The notes beneath the pieces were generated by a model, which was not told the origin of the DNA, made no database searches, and saw nothing but the letters and a program-made list of their open reading frames with translations. From Lampris incognitus (Eukaryota > Chordata > Actinopteri > Lampriformes > Lampridae), in assembly GCF_029633865.1 (NCBI RefSeq), contig NC_079216.1, positions 62,380,860-62,444,859 of the forward strand: a stretch of 64,000 nt of DNA, read 5' to 3'. Made by a program: the position numbers and the translations under genes. The stretch's first letter is position 1. Every line of letters begins with the position of its first letter. Shown in pieces: positions 34,101-48,900 of this stretch.

Positions 34101-36104
34101 TGCTTGCTTGCTTGCTTGGCGTATATTTCCTCTGCAGACACAGTCAGACGATTCGACCATCTAAACAACTTATTCGAAGGCAGGGACAGAAGTCCTTGGA
34201 GTCCAAGCACTCCCTGTTCAGCCGATGGGGTGCAGCTACACCGGAAAGCTTCTAATCTGATGGTGTGAACAGGGGTGTGACATGTCCAACCAAAACACCA
34301 ATTTGCTGCTAATCACCTTTGTAGCTGGTGAGGCATCTGTGGAGAACCTGGGTGTCTGAAAAAAAACAATAATAAAAAAAACAACAGATGAAAGTGTTAG
34401 TTGGGCAGGGGAACGGTAGAGAGCGTAGAATGGGAGGATACTGGTTGGAAATCCCACTGCTGCCGAGGGTGGGTTCTGGTTCTGAATTCTGTCTGAACGG
34501 TACTGGCGACGCTGTCATCTGTGCTTTTATCCCCAGCATCTGATTACCGAGGGGGCGTTCAAATGCCACCTCTTTCAATATCCAATTAAAGGTCTCCCAA
34601 CACCTCCCAATAAGTGGGGTCTAGAGTTGAAAAGCAACCAATGCTGAAACCCCCCCTCAGCCCCCCCCCCAGCCCCAGCCCCCCCCCCCGGGCTTCATTA
34701 GGGAGATGCGGAACTGACACTGGGACTTGAACGCGGAGGACATCAAAGCAGCCACTCTGCAAAATGAGAAACAAACTCCGTATTGAATGTGGCCCCGATC
34801 TCCTTGGATACAGCCGCCGCGCACGAGAACCGCTCGGCAAAATCGTCGGCTGAATAAGGCTCTCGAACAATGCGTCCCCCGATCGCAGCCCGCCGGAAGG
34901 AAGGAAGGAAGGGCAGGTGCTGGTTTGATCAGCGAGATGCGAGGGAAAAACGGAAATTGGCCAAGAAGGGGGGGGGAGAGGGGGGGGGGGGTGGTGGAAC
35001 AATTTCACGGCTTGAAGCGTGGGGAAAGTGGCCCTTCTCAGAATGAAATGATGAAAGGGGGGGGTTTTGAACATGTGCCATTCTTGGCGGGTCATCAGCA
35101 TAAGCGGAAGAGGAAAGTAATAGGTCTCCAAATTAAGGTGGGCGCGTGCGGGTTTTGAAGCCACGAACAGCGGTAGGGCTCGTGCCGTTCCACCGCCGTC
35201 GCTGCGCCACGCGTTTCACTTCGCCACGGCGGCCGAGACGCCGAAATGCCACGAGGATGTCAGACTCACTTTCTAAAAGAGACAACTAGCTCAGGGCAAC
35301 AAACAAGACCACGATGACAGAGGCTACACCCCCCGCCCCCCGCCCTACCCCCCCTAACCCCCCGGCTTGTGTGCAGGAGAATTCAGCTGCTTGACAGCCA
35401 GCATGCAAATGGAGATGTCAAAAGAGGAAAGTCACGTGAAGAACTCCCTTCGCAATTAATTGCATGGAATCAGTTCATTTAGACGTTCTGTCTCGTCTAC
35501 ATGGACTTTCAGTATCCTCCCCCACCCCCCATTAGTGGCAGATGTACAGACTTGGTGTGTGAGTTTCATGTAGGTGTGGGGTTCGAGTCAAATTCCCAAT
35601 TTGACTGACAGTTCTGTCACGTTGAATGTGAACATTCGTGTACAAATCGAAATCATCACGCTTAACTAGTGGCAAACCAAGCAGACCAGTCCTGCTCTCG
35701 GATGGGAATCTGTGTAGGATGAAAAGGAGCCACAGCTCCGAGCAGCGGGTCACCCTTGTGGATTGCTTCACTAGAAGATGCTGCACGCCGCATTTGTGCT
35801 CTTCCGTCTCCAACCAGAGAAATCCAGTCCTTTGGTAGTCCACTTGTGCAGTCTATCTTAACAGGTTTGCCTTGTGTTCCTGTGAAGTCTCTTACAGTGG
35901 CCGGGGTAAAAATGTGCCTCCATCCACTCAGGAGTCAATACACTGAAGAGCTCGGGCAACTTTAGAGGCAGATGTTTCTACAGAGGTTCCGGGTCTGAAG
36001 AAGAGGAGCAGAGCCAGCCCCAGCTTTCATGTGGTTTCCAGCAAATAGTTTTTGATAAATCCCCATTTTCCACCCTACCGTCTGCTTTGGAGAAGGTAGA
36101 CATT

Positions 36105-36161
<57 letters not shown>

Positions 36162-37903
36162 GTTGATGCCAGATTTCATATTTGCAGGGGTTGATGGCTG
36201 GAGGAGCTGGAGGACAAAGTCATCATTTTGACGAAAGCAATATTCGTGTGAGGGAACTCTTCAGTTTTCCTTTGTCGGATCCAAGAACAGGTCCAGGAGC
36301 CACGTCATGCCTGTCGAATAAAATCCCACAATGCAGAAGAGCAAAGAAAAGGTTATATTTAGACGGAGGGGGGGGGGCGGGAGAGCAGCAGGTGCGGCGT
36401 TATGATATCTGAAAATGGAAACTGCTCCCATGGGTGGGAGCGCTCGTGCTCTCCCACTTTAACTATTTATTCCCCCTTTTGTGATGGAGTGCCGACGACA
36501 GCATCGCAGGGGGCAAAGATCGCATGTGCACAGACTGCCGACGCCCCCGTGGCTTCTCTGCTAATGAGCGTGTCTAAACCAGTCAGCTCGAGGAGGGAGC
36601 TGTGCTATGTGGACTGTTTCCCAGTCCATGGCGCTCCTCCGGGAGTTCACGGAAAGCGTTGCATTGCACACAAGGCAACATTTCTGCAATTCTCTATGCC
36701 GCATTAAAAGATTGCGCGACGTTGTGCACCTACAATACCGACCTAGAATGTCAGATATGCATGAAGAAAAAAAAATGCATCTGGCAGCCTATACCTCCTT
36801 CCACCTCCGGTCCCCATCCTTGTTGCTTGATATCCCACACAACAAGGGTTGCACTCCTCTAAATATGGACCCTGTTTACGCTCGCTACAATCAAGATAAA
36901 GCCTTAATCATATGTCAGCTAGTTTGATCTTAGCATGGAGAATGCTTGGGATTCTGTGTTTATTTTTAACAGAGAGACACCCCGCAGTCTGCAATCACTC
37001 AAACCCGGGAGCAACACTTCCCCGCGAGGAGATGACTATGTGCTGTTTTATAAGCCACCTCTTCCATGTGCCTTGTAAACAGCATGTCCCCGGAGCCCCG
37101 AGAGGCAATCACAGGTGAGAAACCACAGCCGCCATTGACTGCTTTAGTCCTGAGACATCAGATGGGCGTGCGGAGGGATAATGAAGTGATTAGTGCCGCG
37201 TCTCGGGGGACCGAGGCCGGGGTCAGAGGACGAGCGATCAAATGCGCTCCGCGGGTTCTCTATGTAAATGGAAAAAACACCGTCGAGAAGTAAATACCGC
37301 AAGAGCTGCCCAGGTTCCCGGTGCGCTCTTGCGTTCCCGGTGATGCGTCCCTCGCGGGGCTGAGAACGTCACCGTCGTCCTTAGAACCCGCTTCCATCCT
37401 GTCTCATAGCAACCTAAATATAGAAATGTCCCCGTTAGCCTGCATGGCTGGTACAAGTTTTTGGCCTCTTTGATCCTGCAGGAGTAAAGCGTTATCACAG
37501 GAACGACTTCCTGCCAGGCTCCCGGTTTACGCCAGTTACCTTATAAATCAGATGAAATCCGTCACATGCAGTAGCGCTTACCTTCACAGAGCGGTTTGCC
37601 GGTTTTGACATATAGGGTGCACGAGCCCAGAGAAGGGCAGGGACCTTTTCTTCCGCTAATAGCCGCATCTTGGTAATTGGTGCTGTGTTCTGAGCGTGCA
37701 CTGAAGCTCATTTATATGCTGAGTGGCATTTCATCAAACCGAACATTTCCAGTAAAGACACATACGCCACGATGCCACGGCGATGCTCCTGAACAGATTG
37801 CTTTCTCAAGATTTGCCCCTTTTCTATACATAGCCACATGCACTATGTAAAGAGACAGATTGAGTGTGTCCCAGATTTCTTCCCTTTATCAGTTATGAGA
37901 AAA
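34101..37903. other. Intergenic DNA with G-rich and GT tracts
   Basis: No known protein is recognised. Landmarks are C-runs at 34663-34690, G-runs at 34968-34991, a (GT)n tract at 36108-36144 passing into a G-run of about 18 bases, and C-rich sequence at 35330-35360. A minus-strand open stretch at 35532-35965 looks somewhat protein-like but could not be identified. Confidence 0.5.
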
Positions 37904-37959
37904 ATCCATCCATCCATCCATTGTCTTAACCGCTTATCCTGCTGTCAGGGTCGCGGGGA
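37904..37959 (-). mobile_element. SINE family A, short 3' fragment
   Basis: ATCCATCC repeats, then CTTAACCGCTTATCCTGCTG and GGTCGCGGGGA. It is truncated after about 56 bp. Confidence 0.75.
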
Positions 37960-38609
37960 GAAAGTGACGTATGAGTATGTTTATTTTATTTTCCATCAGT
38001 GTTTATTATTTGCCCATCGTTTCACAGTGCCCCCCCCCCGAAGAAGACACCCCTTTTTACTCTTGGGCTACACAGTGGCAACAATGGCGCGCTGCAGATA
38101 AGAATAGAACGCAGGTTTTCGCAAGACGCAATTTATTTTTGGTCGACTCTGACGTCAGAGAGCACACACGTTTCATTCAGCAAGCAAAACAGTAAGTTAT
38201 TTATAACCCCGGCCATGTCGACGTTGTGAGTGCGGAGTGCGCAGCGACGAGGAATGCTGCTGGCCGCCTATTGGGCTGATGGAGCGCGCGTCCACGACCA
38301 AAACCAAGAGGGCTCATGGTGCACGGGTACTGTCGCCTCTGGACAAACCTAAAGTGCGATACGTCTTTTGGACCACTTACGACTAAAAGAAAAAAAAGAG
38401 ATAAAAAGAAAAATATCAATACAGAAATAGGAATATTGCCGTCCTATTGTTTCCTCTTCTTCTTCTTCTTCAACGAGCAAGCACTGCGAACTTGAACATG
38501 GCACACCTGTCCTCTGATTAGGTAAGAAATGAAGTGGACGCGAAAGTGATGATGAAAGTGTGCAATTGCGATTTGAATAGTTTAACATACACGGCTTGCC
38601 CTGTTACGA
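37960..38609. other. Intergenic DNA, no gene recognised
   Basis: No supported feature. A short TCT repeat lies at about 38450-38470. Confidence 0.5.
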
Positions 38610-39411
38610 GGCAGCCAGGGAGGGTGGTTAGTATTACTTTTACCCCAGGGAGGGTGGTTAGTAGTACCTCTACCCCAGGGAGGGTGGTTAGTATTACTTT
38701 TACCCCAGGGAGGGTGGTTAGTAGTACCTTTACCCCAGGGAGGGTGGTTAGTAGTACCTTTACACCAGGGAGGGTGGTTAGTAAAACCTTTACCCCAGGG
38801 AGGGTCGTTAGTAGTACCTTTACCCCAGGGAGGGTGGTTAGTAGTGCCTTTACACCAGGGAGGGTGGTTAGTAGTACCTTTACACCAGGGAGGGTGGTTA
38901 GTAAAACCTTTACCCCATGGAGGGTGGTTAGTAGTGCCTTTACACCAGGGAGGGTGGTTAGTAGTACCTTTACACCAGGGAGGGTGGTTAGTAGTGCCTT
39001 TACCCCAGGGAGGGTGGTTAGTAGTGCCTTTACACCAGGGAGGGTGGTTAGTAAAACCTTTACCCCAGGGAGGGTGGTTAGTAAAACCTTTACACCAGGG
39101 AGGGTGGTTAGTAGTACCTTTACACCAGGGAGGGTGGTTAGTAGTGCCTTTACACCAGGGAGGGTGGTTAGTAAAACCTTTACCCCAGGGAGGGTAGTTA
39201 GTAGTACCTTTACCCCAGGGAGGGTGGTTAGTAGTGCCTTTACACCAGGGAGGGTGGTTAGTAAAACCTTTACCCCAGGGAGGGTGGTTAGTAGTACCTT
39301 TACCCCAGGGAGGGTGGTTAGTAGTGCCTTTACACCAGGGAGGGTGGTTAGTAAAACCTTTACCCCAGGGAGGGTGGTTAGCAGTACCTTTACCCCAGGG
39401 AGGGTGGTTAC
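38610..39411. repeat. 30-bp minisatellite, 27 units, with 90-bp higher-order repeat
   Basis: The unit is 30 bp (core CCAGGGAGGGTGGTTAGTA) with variable positions giving three main types: agtacc, agtgcc and aaaacc before the tt. From about 39085 onward the types follow a regular order of three (agtacc, agtgcc, aaaacc) for at least three rounds, so a 90-bp unit is itself repeated. Earlier units are less ordered. The 299-codon ORF across it (PGRVVSSTFT repeats) starts at a GTG and exists only because 30 is a multiple of three. Confidence 0.96.
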
Positions 39412-39433
39412 CGAGACTGGTGAGATGAGATAG

Positions 39434-41869
<2,436 letters not shown>

Positions 41870-42860
41870 TCAGTGTTGGTAGAGGGCAACGCTGTCTAAT
41901 ACAGGGCGTACTGTAGGAGCAGAATGAAAACCATTAAGTGTTGGAGAATAAATCTATCAATTCAGTTCAGCAGCTTTTAACTCTCTCACATACATCCTAG
42001 TTGTCGTGGAATAATGTAGAATTTATTCAAAATTACACTGAAACTGAGCAATATAGATAGATTTCCTGCACACACTACCCCCAACAACCCGAGTATTTCG
42101 ATCTTTTGACGTCAAGATCTAAATGTAGTCAGCTTGTGAATGTAAATACCAAAATATGGTACCTTCCTACACGATAGGGTGATGTGTATGGGGCATAGAG
42201 TGCTATTAATGCTCGACAAGCCCCTTGAAACCACCTTGTGTATATGTAATTAGCACCATAATGGACTTATTTTAGATGAGAAAACGTGATGCACTTGTTT
42301 GAGATGTAGCTCGAGTAAGGTATGAAGTTTGACTCCTGGTAGCAACACAGTGCCTTCAAGACAAGGAAACTATAAGACTGGAACGAAAAACACAGTTTAT
42401 CAAGACCATACGAAATTCCCAGTGACATAACCAAAATGTTGTTGTTCCAATACTGTTAGGCCAATGAAGGCTCGGAATACTTTTGAGATGAGCAAATGAA
42501 TGAGTGAATAGATGAATGGATGAATGGTATTGCCTTTAAAAAATAGGTAAATGGGGTGTATTAAAGCAGCACTTTACTGCCCACGGGAAAAATCGTGATG
42601 CTCTTAGTATCGGTTTTACAAAAGCACATGAATTAAGTTATAACCAGTACAGGCAGTGGTGATACTCGTCTTCTAAAGTCGTTTTACACTAATGGTAATC
42701 AATTAGAAGTTAGAACCTCAAACTGCTTCTGTGTAAATTATCTCTGAAGCATTCCTTCTGCTACAAAAAAAGGGGGGGGGAATCGAAATTTGGTACTGTA
42801 ATGCATAGTATTTTTGTATGTACTTTGTCGTATGTTCTAAATAAATGTCTAACATTTGTC
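41870..42860 (+). other. ankrd34c: ankrd34c 3' UTR
   Basis: A long AT-rich untranslated region follows the stop codon. A canonical AATAAA lies at 42840-42845, followed 10-30 bp later by T/GT-rich sequence, which fits a polyadenylation site near 42860. The transcript end is inferred. Confidence 0.6.
42840..42845 (+). terminator. ankrd34c: Polyadenylation signal of ankrd34c
   Basis: Exact AATAAA hexamer with downstream T/GT-rich sequence, about 970 bp after the stop codon. It is the best candidate in the region. Confidence 0.6.
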
Positions 42861-44304
42861 ATTTTGTGATTACTCTCACAGTGATTTTCTTTTTCTTTTC
42901 GCCAAGAGCTCAGTTGATAACAAAACTAGAAATCACACTGACTGGGTAACCCACCTAGCAGGGGGCTGTTTGGTGGTCCATTGTTGATGTAAACATCATC
43001 ATCATCATCATCACCTAGCCAGTACAATCATCACTGAGGCATTCAGATCCCCCAGCTTCTTGGCGGCTTCATCATCCAGACCCTATGGGGGGCACTGTTT
43101 TAGGGGCATGGCCTCTATAATTGCAGCAAATTACATACTACATACAAAGCCCTATGCATTAAACACCTGACTTTGCATGTGACCCTTAATCTGCGTCACT
43201 CAAGACTTGATGAGCACTACTCTCTACCATCGCAGGCCAGAGATCCCAGGTTGTAGGCTGTACGTAGTTACCCGTGTACCCGCATAATGACAAGAAGTAA
43301 AATGCGTTACACTCCTCGAATTCACACAAAGTTCCAACAATTTTCAACAATCACCTGGGATTAATCGTGGACTACACCACCCACTTTTAATCTTGCAAGC
43401 CATTGTGAGGAAATGCTGCAGTGATAATAAGGGTCGAATCTAAAACGCTGCAAACAGTCAAGATATTTAAGGTTTCAAAGGTGTTTCCAACCTTGTTTTT
43501 CAGATGGCCAGCTCTCTATGTGAACAGCACATGGGTCCATTCGCTTCAGTCTTCATCCTGCTCCAAGTCACCGAGTTAGATTTGACCTGCTGAGAGTGTG
43601 TGCTAAATCCCTTGGCAAAACAGCGCTATTCATTAATATGACATACGAGGGGAAGAATGTCATTGCGAGAGAACTCTTCTGATATGCAAAAAAAGGAGGT
43701 ACTAAACCTCTTTCATGAGTGAACTGGAGACAGTGACGACATGAGTAGGAGCTGGTGTCTTGAGGATATCCAGGACAGTTTGCCAACAGCATGTGAGCCG
43801 AGTGGGCCACACCAAGCTGCATCTCAAAGCCATCTCCAGGCTTTCATGTCAGAGACGCCACGACTCCTAAAACTGAGCATATCACTGATATCTCTGTGGA
43901 AACACGTGTTCATCTTACGTCCCTCAGTGTTGCGTTTCATGTCATAAAACATAATGAAACAAATAACCTGGTATTGCACCACAGCGCGTGCCACTCAAGT
44001 TATTACAAAGAGGCACTTTGCAGTCAAAAACAGCAGTGGATTTCTTGTTATGAAACTCATGTTAGGTTTCTACTTTTGCAATTTGAACAATAATATCTTA
44101 GCAAACAGCATCGCCACCGATTCAAAACAATCTGAGCAGTATGCTTGTATGAGCACATTGTAGCCATCTACTAAAACCATCTGTCATTATCTTAACAGGC
44201 CATCAGTTACTAAAATCATACAGTAAAATAACAAATGATGATGAACATTCATTTCAGCAAAGGGCATAGATGGTGACTGTGTAAAAACTATAAAGACAAA
44301 ATGG
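42861..44304. other. Intergenic DNA, no gene recognised
   Basis: A short CAT repeat lies at 42987-43013. No other feature is supported. Confidence 0.5.
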
Positions 44305-45140
44305 GATTATGACACGGCTGTGGGAAGGCATCATTCCCGTTTCCGGTGTGGGAAGATGGCGGTGCGAATTCACGTTTGCAGCGGCCTCACCCAGTACCGG
44401 TGTGGGAAGATGGCGGCATGAACTTACGTTTGTCCTCACCCAGTACTGTCCATGCAGTGTCTTTGTCCATGTCTGCGTCTGAGTTTGTCTGATGGCTGGG
44501 AGAGCTGGCGCTGGATAGGCTGGATTGGCACGGCCCTGCCTGGAGCTGCGCCCAAAGAGGAAACACCGAGGGTGGTCTGACAGGAAGCTAAAGCGGGGCA
44601 GGCTAAGCTAACTGCTAGCCCATGCAGACCGGCAGTTCCGATAACACCAAGAGCGGCCTGGCGGCAGCCTCACCTGACATTGACTGTGTTTTTGGTGTCG
44701 TCGTGTGGAGTGCGGAGAGGTGTGTCGCAGGTGTCTGGCTGGGAGAGCTGGCACTGGATCAGCTGGGGCAGCTTGGTCTGCTGCATCCGGTGGGCCGAGG
44801 GACCACGGACCTGCCTGGAGCTGCACCCAAGGAGCAAACACTGGGGGCGTTCTGACAGGACGCGGAAGCGGGGCAGGTTGCGCTAACTGCTAGCCCATGC
44901 AGACCAGCAGTTCCGACAGTCATCATGGCCTTTGCTCCCTTGGACAGTGAACAATTTTTTTTAAATATGTTCGATATATGTCTTTTTGTAGTTTTTTTTC
45001 CCTAGTTTGGATTTATGTGGTCTTGTAGTTTGGATATGTATTTTTTCCCCTTGTGTTGCACTGCTGTTGTGGGCTGGGGGGGGGGAATGATATTTCATTT
45101 CATTTCATGTACGCAAGTGCATGAAATGAAATCAAAAATA
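44305..45140 (+). mobile_element. Internally deleted LINE-like element with tandem 5' monomers
   Basis: The left end has two tandem units (44343-44396 and 44397-44447), each with GGTGTGGGAAGATGGCGG, an exact YY1-type site. Then come two longer related units (about 44492-44640 and 44735-44915), each with GGGAGAGCTGGC, TGCCTGGAGCTGC and AACTGCTAGCCCATGCAGAC. The right end is a short T-rich region with TGTTGCACTGCTGTTGTGGG and a (ATTTC)n tail at 45089-45108. This looks like a LINE 5' UTR joined directly to a 3' UTR, with no ORF. Confidence 0.6.
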
Positions 45141-45636
45141 AATGTCCCTGATTCAGCTCATACATACACATTGCATAAAATAATACACTGAACTAATACA
45201 TAACAGTATATACATTGAAGCAGACCAAAGTGCACCATTATACACCATTTGCACCACTGCACTCAGTGATACAGCAGGTCCCAGATAGCTCACAGAAAAG
45301 ACGATTTGGAACTAAGAACCATACATCAAGATTTGAGATAGTCCAATTGTGTCGAAGAAGCTGGCAAACAAAATGTCCTTTCAAGCTCTGCATATCTGCT
45401 CGTTCTATATCTTGCATACAGACGGATTAACGTAAAGACCCAGTCACGAAGCCCATCTGGCCACACAGCGATCAATTTGATCTCGATCACAACCGCTCCA
45501 AGCCAAGGCAATGTTGAATGATGCCAAGCAGGTTTGCTAGATATCACATGAGAGAAACAAGCAAACCAGGCTGTCAGAACAAAGCCCAAATCAAACAAAT
45601 GTTTAATGTATAAAATGCCCAAAACATGTACGCTAT
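45141..45636. other. Intergenic DNA, no gene recognised
   Basis: No protein or repeat family was identified. Confidence 0.45.
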
Positions 45637-46118
45637 CCCTTGGCTGGGATAGTGTACAGGAATATCTGTACTGAATACAGACTGGAAGTCCCCAAGTCCA
45701 AATGGGAGACACCACCAAAGGTGGTTGAGAACGGCAGAGCTAAGATCCTGTGGGACTTCAGGTTCCAGACTGGCAAGCAGATGCTGGCTAACAACCAGAC
45801 ATTGTGGTGGTCGACAAGGAGCAGAAGACGGCAGCAGTGATCGATGTAGCGATCCTGAGCGACGGCAACATCAGGAAGAAAGAGTACGAGAAGCTAGAGA
45901 GATACCAATGGCTGAGGGAAGAACTAGACCGGATGTGGAAGGTGAAATCCACAGTAGTCCTAGTGGTAATAGGGGCACTAGGGGCTGTGACCCCCAAACT
46001 GGGGGAGTGGCTCCAGCAGATTCCAGGAACAACATCTGAGGTCTCTGTCCAGAAGAGTGCAGTCCTAGGAACAGCTAAGATACTGCGCAGAACCCTCAAA
46101 CTCTCAGGCCTCTGGTAG
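45637..46118 (+). mobile_element. Non-LTR retrotransposon C-terminus, R2/R4-like endonuclease type
   Basis: Two frames, shifted relative to each other near 45795, encode the end of a LINE polyprotein. The first has KSKWETPPKVVENGRAKILW. The second has a PDIVVVDKE...AVIDVAIL pattern like the PD-(D/E)XK restriction-type endonuclease of R2/R4-clade elements, then VVLVVIGALGAVTPKLGEWL and a final TAKILRRTLKLSGLW stop. The frameshift and the missing RT make it non-functional. The clade assignment is by pattern only. Confidence 0.6.
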
Positions 46119-47774
46119 AGGACCCAAATTTTGTTCTTTAGGGACTCAACTTTTTCATGTCAGTGACCCCCCCCCCCAAATAGATGAGCATTAGCATATT
46201 GGCTCCCATTTGAAAACATTTCAGCGGAAAGTTTTCGTTGTTATGACAATAGACTACTATAAATGTTTGTATCGTAGTTGGAGAGGTAGCAGTGACTGAG
46301 GAGAGAGAGATTTTTTTGGGGGGGGGTCAATGCGACAGCAGCTATAGACAAGTGACTGCTATAAAATTTGCGTAGTACATAAAATCAGACAGCAGATGGC
46401 AATGTTTGGCAGTTCACGTCTCATTTGCTGTTTTGCTTTTGCGTCGATGCAAAGGCAGGTAATCCTAAAAACCCAAAGGCGGGCTGAGAGAGACGTTCTA
46501 AAGACTCGGCCCACGACTGCTATTTTTTTTTATCCACTTTCTGGGGAATAAAAACCAAAAAAAAAAGAAAGAAAGATGTGAAGGCAAAATATTCAAAATC
46601 ACACAATCGTACATTGTACAATAGTGCTATTGCGCCATAACATTTGCATATTTTCAAACCGGCCAATTTCTCAGAGAGTGTAATTAATTAACGACTTGTT
46701 TTTAATATCTCCAGATATAAAAAGTTATGCAGATTATTTCCGCCCAATGTCAGGTGTTTTACATCATGACATCTTATAGAGTTTCTTCATAGCAAAGCGT
46801 TTTTGAGAACTTTGGAGGGGGGGAAAAAAAGCAAAGCCTTTGCGGCGAAGTGAAACCGAAAGGTTATGTAAAGCATCGTTTGGCCAAGCTACTGCGCCGC
46901 AAATAATGGAAAAGATCTTCCCAATTCCTCCGGGAGATGTCACTATACGCACACTCATAGCAGCACTTTTAAATCAACCCAGCAGATGGCGCCATTTGAC
47001 CCAGTTCGAATTTGTCGGCCGCTCTCGCCAGGCTTCAGCGACGAATGTTTAACCCCACCCCCCGTTGGATTTGATTCGTTTAGCTCTCGAATTTGAGCGC
47101 GAGGGGGGGGTTAAACTTCGATTTCATTGGTTTGGACTTGGGTTTGGGCGGGGTTAAACGGGGCTGCGGTTAGGGGATAACGAAGTCAAGACAACAAATC
47201 AAGATTAGTATCACTTCATCCTGCAAGCCTGTTAAAGCTGAGCAGACGCAAATAAATCATCGTGACCTTTGGAGTTAAACCGGTGTTGTTCTCCACTACG
47301 CGAGTAATTAAAGGGTTGAGACCCCTAATCGCTGGTTCACCACCTGCAACGAGTCATAAAAGATTTCATTTAAAGTGACATTTAAGAATAAATGTAATAA
47401 TAATAATAAATAAAACAAAAAATATGTAATAATTAAATAATAAATGTGGCTTGATTATAGTCATGTCTTAACCTCTTAATATGCCACCAAGCCCCGGATA
47501 GCAGCTCAAAGACAATTCTCCTCCAGGGTTTCTGGCTCTTGGCTGCACATGTGGGGTTGCCTGACGTTGTTGCCTCGGACGATTCAAGAGTCACTCTCCT
47601 TATACCTTGCACTATCTCCTTACAGTTTCTTTTAAATAACCTAACACGTTTCAACTTGCTATATTCTATGTATTAACTGCACATAATCTGCATTCCTTGT
47701 TCTGTGTGTACTGGTTGCACAATGTAATTCTGTTACTCGTGCCTACTACTATGTGCACTCGATGCATTTCTCTG
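46119..47774. other. Intergenic DNA, no gene recognised
   Basis: AT-rich, with short A and G runs. Around 47050-47165 are C- and G-rich patches with complementary GGGGTTAA-type words. A short AT-rich stretch lies at 47395-47450. No gene is supported. Confidence 0.5.
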
Positions 47775-48480
47775 CGTCCTGGAGGAGGGATCCCTAATCT
47801 GTTGCTCTTCTCGAGAGTCCTCCCATCTTTTTGTTTTCCTGATAAGGTTTTCTTGTTTTCCCTCATATTGCCGTGATTGCAAAGCCCTGCAACATTCTGT
47901 CCTTAGACCCACGCATCGGATAAGGAAGAAACGCAACAGAGGAGGGATCCCTCTCCCAAGATGGACAGACGTGCGGTGGAGCAGCCCAGGACCCGAGCCA
48001 TGCGACCATGCAGCCCCTGACAAGAGGACAGACTACACATGCGCACAGGGGAGACTCGCATCACGCCATTCACACGCACGGGAGAGGAGACAAGTAAACA
48101 CATTAATCACACATCAGCGAGAGAGGAGGATACAACACTGAAACATGATAACAAAATTACACGGTTTTATAAGCCATACAAAGAATGTGATGAGGGGGAT
48201 GCCAAGCAGCGCCCAGGTGGCGACCGCCATCGCCATGGAGACCTGGGAGGAGGACAGACTGCACGTGCACACACGGGAGACTCGCGTCACACCCATTCAC
48301 ACACAGAAAAAGAGAAAGCAGAAGACATCATTCAGAGAGAGAGAGAGAGAGAGAGAGAAGACATGTGAGAGAAGAGAACAGTTAGTCATTAGTCATAATC
48401 AATTAAGTCATCAATTAGTCAGAATCTATATAATCTCGTCAGCAGAACAGTGCTTGGTAAATTCATTGAGACATAATCTG
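47775..48480. repeat. Repeat with inverted and direct internal copies
   Basis: GGAGGAGGGATCCCTAATCTGTTGCTC near 47781 recurs inverted near 47930-47960 (CAACAGAGGAGGGATCCCTC). Two direct copies of a block with AGGACAGACT...CACACGGGAGACTCGC lie at about 48022-48080 and 48251-48300. A GA run lies at 48333-48358. The sequence style matches dispersed fish repeats, but the family is not known to me. Confidence 0.5.
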
Positions 48481-48499
48481 GCCCACCATGCAGTAAAGG

Positions 48500-48900
48500 T
48501 GAAGTACTCAATTCAAAGGCAACTAATTATAGGTAAAGGGAAAAAGATGACTGTTAAGTTTGGATTTAAATGACTCAACAGACTGATTGTCTGGTGGCAG
48601 CAGGCAGGTTCTTCCCCAATAGGAAAAGGCCCTGCCACCAGATGTCTTCTCCTTAACTCTGGGGACACACAGGGGTCCTGTATTCTGAGAGCGTAGAGCT
48701 CGAGGTGGAACGCACGGTTTAAGGAGATCAGACGGGTAAAATGGGGCAAGCCCATTTAGGGTTTTATAAGTCAGCAGAAGCACCTTGTATTCTGACCTAA
48801 TATGCATATGAAGCAAATGAAGGGAGGCAAGAATAAGTGTAAAATGGTCAAAACTTCTAGTTTTAGGTAGGACTCCGGCTGCAGCATTTTGAACCATGTA
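48500..48900 (-). mobile_element. L2-like LINE C-terminus
   Basis: The minus frame 48897-48523 gives a 124-residue segment typical of the end of L2/CR1-group LINE polyproteins: VQNAAAGVLPKTRSFDH at the start, VLLLTYKTLNGLAPFYPSDL in the middle, PPRALRSQNTGPLCVPRVKE, GGRAFSYWGR, and ESFKSKLNSHLF at the end. The polymerase is absent (5' truncation). The frame itself is open. Confidence 0.8.

Noticed and set aside
38534-39433. 299-codon ORF of PGRVVSSTFT repeats
   Set aside because: It starts at GTG, has no flanking domain, and is open in a second frame too, because the 30-bp period is divisible by three. It is the minisatellite read as protein.
47433-48023. Minus-strand ORFs of 66-96 codons
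   Set aside because: They overlap a repeat with inverted internal copies and lack any known domain.
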